Source of the DNA: GM7GCV1 sp965221105
Lineage (GTDB): Bacteria; Pseudomonadota; Gammaproteobacteria; Pseudomonadales; GM7GCV1
Reading direction: 5' to 3'
DNA: 64,000 nucleotides
Assembly: GCA_965221105.1 (NCBI GenBank)
Contig: OZ244871.1
Location: forward strand, 2,046,001 to 2,110,000
Shown here: piece by piece, positions 60,872-64,000 of the stretch
Position numbering within the stretch: position 1 is the first letter of the stretch
Layout: every line of letters begins with the position of its first letter
Notes under the pieces: model-generated
The model's database searches: none
Told to the model about the DNA's origin: nothing
Seen by the model: the letters and a program-made list of their open reading frames with translations, nothing else
Program-made: the position numbers and the translations under genes

Positions 60872-61750
60872 TCAGAAGGGGAACAGAATCGGAATAGCTC
60901 CCGAGATCTGATCGGTATACATGAAGCTCAACCAGCCACCGAGTGCCAGATAGGGGCCAAAAGCTATAGGTGCACGACGATCATGGGAGAACATAACCAT
61001 CCTGATGATCGCGATTGTCAGTCCACCCACAGAAGCAATGAGGATGATCATTGGGAGAGCCTGCCAGCCCATCCAGGCACCCAGGGCAGCCAGCAATTTG
61101 AAATCGCCAAACCCCATGCCATCCCTGCCAGTGGCCAACCTGAATATCCAAAACACCGACCAGAGGCTCATGTAGCCGATGATGGCACCCCAGACAGATG
61201 CAGGCAGGTCTGTATAGAGTCCACATGAATTGACAACCAGGCCAAGCCAGAGCAGGGGCAGACAGATGCTGTCGGGAAGCAAGTGAGTGTCAATGTCAAT
61301 GCTTGCCAGGACAATCAGTATCCAGGTCAAAATCAGAGCAGCAAATCCCTCAACGGTCACCCCAAATTGTGCCATAACCAGGGCTGACAGCAGTGCTGTC
61401 AGTATCTCCACCAGAGGATAGCGAATGCCGATGGGTGCGGCACAGCGCGCACATTTGCCCTGCAGAAAGAGATAACTGACAACCGGAATATTCTGCCAGG
61501 CGTGAATTCGCGCTGAACACTTCGGGCAGGCGGACAGCGGCCAGACAATTGAGTAGTGGCCCCCCGTTGCCTCCGCATTCGCAGGTGGTTCCAGTTTGAG
61601 GTAGCTGTAACATTCTGCGTGCCACCGGCGTGCCAACATGATGGGCGTGCGGTGGATTACGACGTTGAGAAAGCTCCCGATAATGAGGCCAAATATGGAG
61701 CTGAGGACAAGCAGGGGCCAGCCTTCATAAAGAATCTCCGGTGGCACCAC
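60872..61750 (-). CDS. pilD: Type IV prepilin peptidase/N-methyltransferase PilD
   Basis: Inner-membrane aspartic protease that cleaves and methylates type IV pilins and type II secretion pseudopilins. The 292 residues show the N-terminal methylase domain with two CxxC pairs (CPKC and CARC), and the catalytic aspartates in ASIDIDTHLLPD and GMGFGDFKLLA, among about eight membrane segments. Start is GTG at 61750 (a second GTG follows). pilA, pilB and pilC, which precede pilD in Pseudomonas, are absent. Confidence 0.96.
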   Translation of the reverse strand: MVPPEILYEGWPLLVLSSIFGLIIGSFLNVVIHRTPIMLARRWHAECYSYLKLEPPANAEATGGHYSIVWPLSACPKCSARIHAWQNIPVVSYLFLQGKCARCAAPIGIRYPLVEILTALLSALVMAQFGVTVEGFAALILTWILIVLASIDIDTHLLPDSICLPLLWLGLVVNSCGLYTDLPASVWGAIIGYMSLWSVFWIFRLATGRDGMGFGDFKLLAALGAWMGWQALPMIILIASVGGLTIAIIRMVMFSHDRRAPIAFGPYLALGGWLSFMYTDQISGAIPILFPF

Positions 61751-62274
61751 TGTATGTCCCTGATGCGCGGGCTTTAGACCAGGGCACCCAACTGGAAGAA
61801 GGGTACGCGCCTTGATCCACCGACGAGCGCTGCCAGAACAGAGGTACCGCAGGGATTCAGCACACCGTTCAAGATGCCCGATTCTCCTCCGATGAAAGTC
61901 ATCTGCAGCGTCTGTGGCTGGATGATCTCACAGCTTCGCATGGCGGGGCTCTTTCCGGAAATGCCTGAACCGGACGATCTGCCCCTGCTCCCCTGCAACT
62001 CCCGGGTCTCGCGTGTCGGTCCACCGATATCGGCCAAACATCTTTGAATAGTCCGGGCTGTATGCGCGCTGGCATATGGCATCTGGCCTCCTCGGGATGG
62101 GTACCTGGGCAATAATCTATCCTGAAATACAGGTTTGGTAAATGCCGGCACTCAGTGCAGAGGCAGGTCCCATGATACCGATGCAGCGTATGTTTGCATG
62201 GACGCGATCATTGCCGATACTCTCCCTGTGTTTCGCGCTGCAGTGCGCCTGAGTGAAGAACCAGTTCACACCGA
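61751..62274. other. Unassigned region between pilD and nadC
   Basis: Position corresponds to where pilABC stand in Pseudomonas, but no pilin signature (G-FTLIE) or ATPase is found. One minus-strand frame of 125 codons (61774-62151) remains open; its N-terminal half looks non-coding, while the last 50 residues (QTLQMTFIGGESGILNG, then SVLAALVGG) are less implausible. I do not recognise it and would not call it a gene without homologues. Confidence 0.35.
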
Positions 62275-63129
62275 TCAGCCCATAATCAGTCGCATGGATA
62301 GATCTATGGAGTGTACATGCTTGGTAAGCGCACCACTGGATACGTAATCAATGTGGTGACCTGTCATCTCGGCCAGATCTGTCGCAGTTTTGTTCCCTGA
62401 AACCTCGTAGCTGAAGGTTCCGTCCTTTGCAGATGCTGCCTGCTCCAGTTGAGACTGGCTGAAGTTATCCAGCATGATTCGATCAGCGCCTGAATCGATG
62501 GCCTGATGAAGTTCGTCAATGGTTTCAACTTCAACTTCAACTGGTGCCCCCGGCGAAATCTTTCTGGCCCGGGAAACTGCCTCGGCCAGGCCACCGCAGG
62601 CGGTAATATGGTTATCCTTTATAAGGAAGGCGTCGTAGAGCCCTAAACGGTGGTTCTCGCAGCCACCGATTTTTACCGCGTATTTCTGGGCCAGGCGCAG
62701 GCCTGGGATGGTCTTTCGCGTATCCAGAATCCTGGTGCCGCTGTTCTTGACAAGTTGTGCGTATTCACGGGAAGTTGTTGCCGTCCCCATGAGCGTTTGC
62801 ATGAAGTTGAGCGCGCAACGTTCCGCAGTAAGTATGGAACGGACTGGGCCGGAGAGCTCAACCAGTGTCTGTTCTGGAGCAACATCATCGCCCTCAGACA
62901 CCAGCCAGTTGATGGAGACTCCGCCATCAATCTGGCGAAACACTTCGTCGAACCAGGGGCGACCGCACACCACCGCATTTTCGCGGGTAATGACAACGGC
63001 GGTAGCAATCTGACCTTTGGGCACGAGCTGTACGGTAATATCGCCGGGGCCAACATCCTCCTCTATGGCGAGTCGAACGAGAGTGCCCAGGTCTTTAAAA
63101 TAGTCAACAGGGTGTGCGGTAGGCGGCAT
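62275..63129 (-). CDS. nadC: Nicotinate-nucleotide pyrophosphorylase NadC
   Basis: Quinolinate phosphoribosyltransferase of de novo NAD synthesis. From the ATG at 63129 it has 284 residues with EEDVGPGDIT, ERCALNFMQTLMG, ILDTRKTIPGLR, GGCENHRLGLYDAFLIKDNH and VEVETIDEL, covering the active-site basic residues. An upstream in-frame start at 63174 would lack family character. Divergent from ampD. Confidence 0.97.
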   Translation of the reverse strand: MPPTAHPVDYFKDLGTLVRLAIEEDVGPGDITVQLVPKGQIATAVVITRENAVVCGRPWFDEVFRQIDGGVSINWLVSEGDDVAPEQTLVELSGPVRSILTAERCALNFMQTLMGTATTSREYAQLVKNSGTRILDTRKTIPGLRLAQKYAVKIGGCENHRLGLYDAFLIKDNHITACGGLAEAVSRARKISPGAPVEVEVETIDELHQAIDSGADRIMLDNFSQSQLEQAASAKDGTFSYEVSGNKTATDLAEMTGHHIDYVSSGALTKHVHSIDLSMRLIMG

Positions 63130-63231
63130 TGTTGCTGTCCAGGCGGGTCCTGATTGGAGGAAGGGCGCGGGCAATTGTATATTGAAATTCTGGGCAGAGG
63201 CGTTTTAATGGTGCCCGTTTTGATGGGAAAA

Positions 63232-63786
63232 ATGCAGATGGAATGGTTAGCGGAAGCTATCCGCATGAATTCGCCCAACGCAGATGAGCGTCCGCCCAGG
63301 ACACTGGTGGATCTGTTGGTCATCCATGCGATTTCACTGCCGCCTGAGCGGTATGGCACCGATCATGTGGAGCGTCTTTTTCTCAACGAGCTTGACCCGG
63401 GTGAGCACTCCTGCTTCGAGGAGATTGCCAAACTCCGGGTTTCCTCACATCTCTATATCAAACGCGCAGGCGAGCTGATCCAGTTCGTACCCTTGACCAT
63501 GCGTGCCTGGCATGCGGGCGTTTCATCCTGGGAGGGGCGTGAGCGATGCAATGATTTTTCGATCGGCATCGAGCTCGAAGGCTGTGATACCGACGCATTT
63601 ACGGACCACCAATACGCCGTGCTGTGTTCAGCGACAGAGGCGATACTGCAAGCGTACCCCCATATCTCGATAGATCGCATAGTGGGTCACTCCGACATTG
63701 CCCCAGGCCGGAAAACTGACCCCGGTCCCCGGTTTAACTGGGCCCGGTACAGGAATGACGTGCGCTCCCGGATGGGACAACGCTGA
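63232..63786 (+). CDS. ampD: 1,6-anhydro-N-acetylmuramyl-L-alanine amidase AmpD
   Basis: Cytoplasmic zinc amidase that strips peptides from anhydro-muropeptides during cell-wall recycling and so keeps AmpR-type beta-lactamase induction low. From the ATG at 63232 it has 184 residues. Zinc ligands are His32 (LLVIHAIS), His152 and Asp163 (GHSDIAPGRKTDPG), with Lys161 and Glu114 in catalytic positions. It converges on ampG, the importer of its substrate. Confidence 0.95.
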   Translation: MQMEWLAEAIRMNSPNADERPPRTLVDLLVIHAISLPPERYGTDHVERLFLNELDPGEHSCFEEIAKLRVSSHLYIKRAGELIQFVPLTMRAWHAGVSSWEGRERCNDFSIGIELEGCDTDAFTDHQYAVLCSATEAILQAYPHISIDRIVGHSDIAPGRKTDPGPRFNWARYRNDVRSRMGQR

Positions 63787-63801
63787 TACACCGCCGAGAG
63801 A

Positions 63802-64000
63802 CTATGGGCGTTCACCTGTGTCGTCGTTCCAGGGCGACACCCTGAACAACAGCAGCATTCCCGGGATGGCCAGCAGGGCACACAAATAAAAATAACTTTC
63901 CCAGCTGATGGCTTCCACGATAATGCCTGAGGTTGAGCTGGCCACTGTTCTCGGCAAGGAGGCCAGTGCGGTGAGCAGCGCAAATTGTGTCGCAGTATGA
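63802..64000 (-). CDS. ampG: Muropeptide permease AmpG, C-terminal end only
   Basis: The last 65 codons of an MFS transporter run off the window edge. The segment TATQFALLTALASLPRT followed by a hydrophobic helix (YFYLCALLAIPGMLLLF) is typical of the AmpG C-terminus, the inner-membrane importer of anhydro-muropeptides. Pairing with ampD, 15 nt away in convergent orientation, supports it. The N-terminal part is not in the window. Confidence 0.8.
   Translation of the reverse strand, partial: HTATQFALLTALASLPRTVASSTSGIIVEAISWESYFYLCALLAIPGMLLLFRVSPWNDDTGERP

Noticed and set aside
61774..62151. 125-codon minus-strand frame upstream of pilD as a pilin-like gene
   Set aside because: No prepilin leader or hydrophobic N-terminal helix; first half is arginine/serine-rich junk-like sequence.

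Overview
The window reads as one chromosomal stretch of a gammaproteobacterium, with G+C in the mid-to-high fifties by eye. Gene content and order follow the arrangement known from Pseudomonas and relatives: lptCAB-rpoN-hpf-ptsN-rapZ, ibaG-murA-hisGD, degS/algW, zapE, rplM-rpsI, petABC, sspAB, dolP-diaA-lpoA, rsmI-rnpB, the complete dcw cluster from mraZ to ftsZ, lpxC, an M23 peptidase, secA, argJ, mutT, coaE-pilD, nadC and ampD-ampG. The genus cannot be named from the sequence alone.

Layout. 1-1323 (minus): rapZ (cut by the window edge), ptsN and hpf. 1324-5424: an accessory island wedged between hpf and rpoN. It holds an AlbA_2/ATPase gene translationally coupled to a small unknown ORF, decayed sequence, and a MntA-HepT type toxin-antitoxin pair. 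5421-11554 (minus): rpoN, lptB, lptA, lptC, kdsC, kdsD and a CaCA antiporter, covering sigma-54, LPS export and Kdo synthesis. 11680-15880 (plus): mlaC without mlaFED or mlaB, then ibaG, murA, hisG and hisD. 16073-20064: the DegS/AlgW protease, zapE and an LldD-type dehydrogenase. 20379-27888: ribosomal proteins L13 and S9, a TonB receptor behind a Fur-like site, the bc1 complex with cytochrome b and c1 fused in one ORF, then sspA and sspB. 27931-31171 (minus): dolP, a DiaA-like SIS protein and lpoA. 31191-32462: rsmI and RNase P RNA.

32671-49711 is the division and cell-wall cluster: a clear promoter, GTGG repeats that look like the MraZ operator, then mraZ-rsmH-ftsL-ftsI-murE-murF-mraY-murD-ftsW-murG-murC-ddlB-ftsQ-ftsA-ftsZ, mostly with 1-20 nt overlaps. 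A HicAB toxin-antitoxin module with its own terminator sits on the opposite strand between ftsZ and lpxC. After mutT comes a variable region (57576-60232). It contains a 515-residue secreted protein of unknown function with a strong 5' hairpin and a (TCTG)n tract upstream, and a frameshifted DUF5615 toxin relic. The window ends with coaE, pilD, nadC and ampD, and the C-terminus of ampG.

Together the genes build and remodel the envelope (Lipid II synthesis, division, LPS export, peptidoglycan recycling) alongside housekeeping functions. The accessory material is concentrated at the junctions of otherwise conserved blocks: hpf/rpoN, zapE/rplM, rpsI/petA, ftsZ/lpxC and mutT/coaE. The best leads for something new are the coupled AlbA_2-ATPase pair in the rpoN/hpf island and the secreted 515-residue protein. 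The cytochrome b-c1 fusion and the SSQ motif of FtsI are the most notable variations in conserved genes. No tRNA gene, rRNA gene, CRISPR array or intact insertion sequence was recognised.
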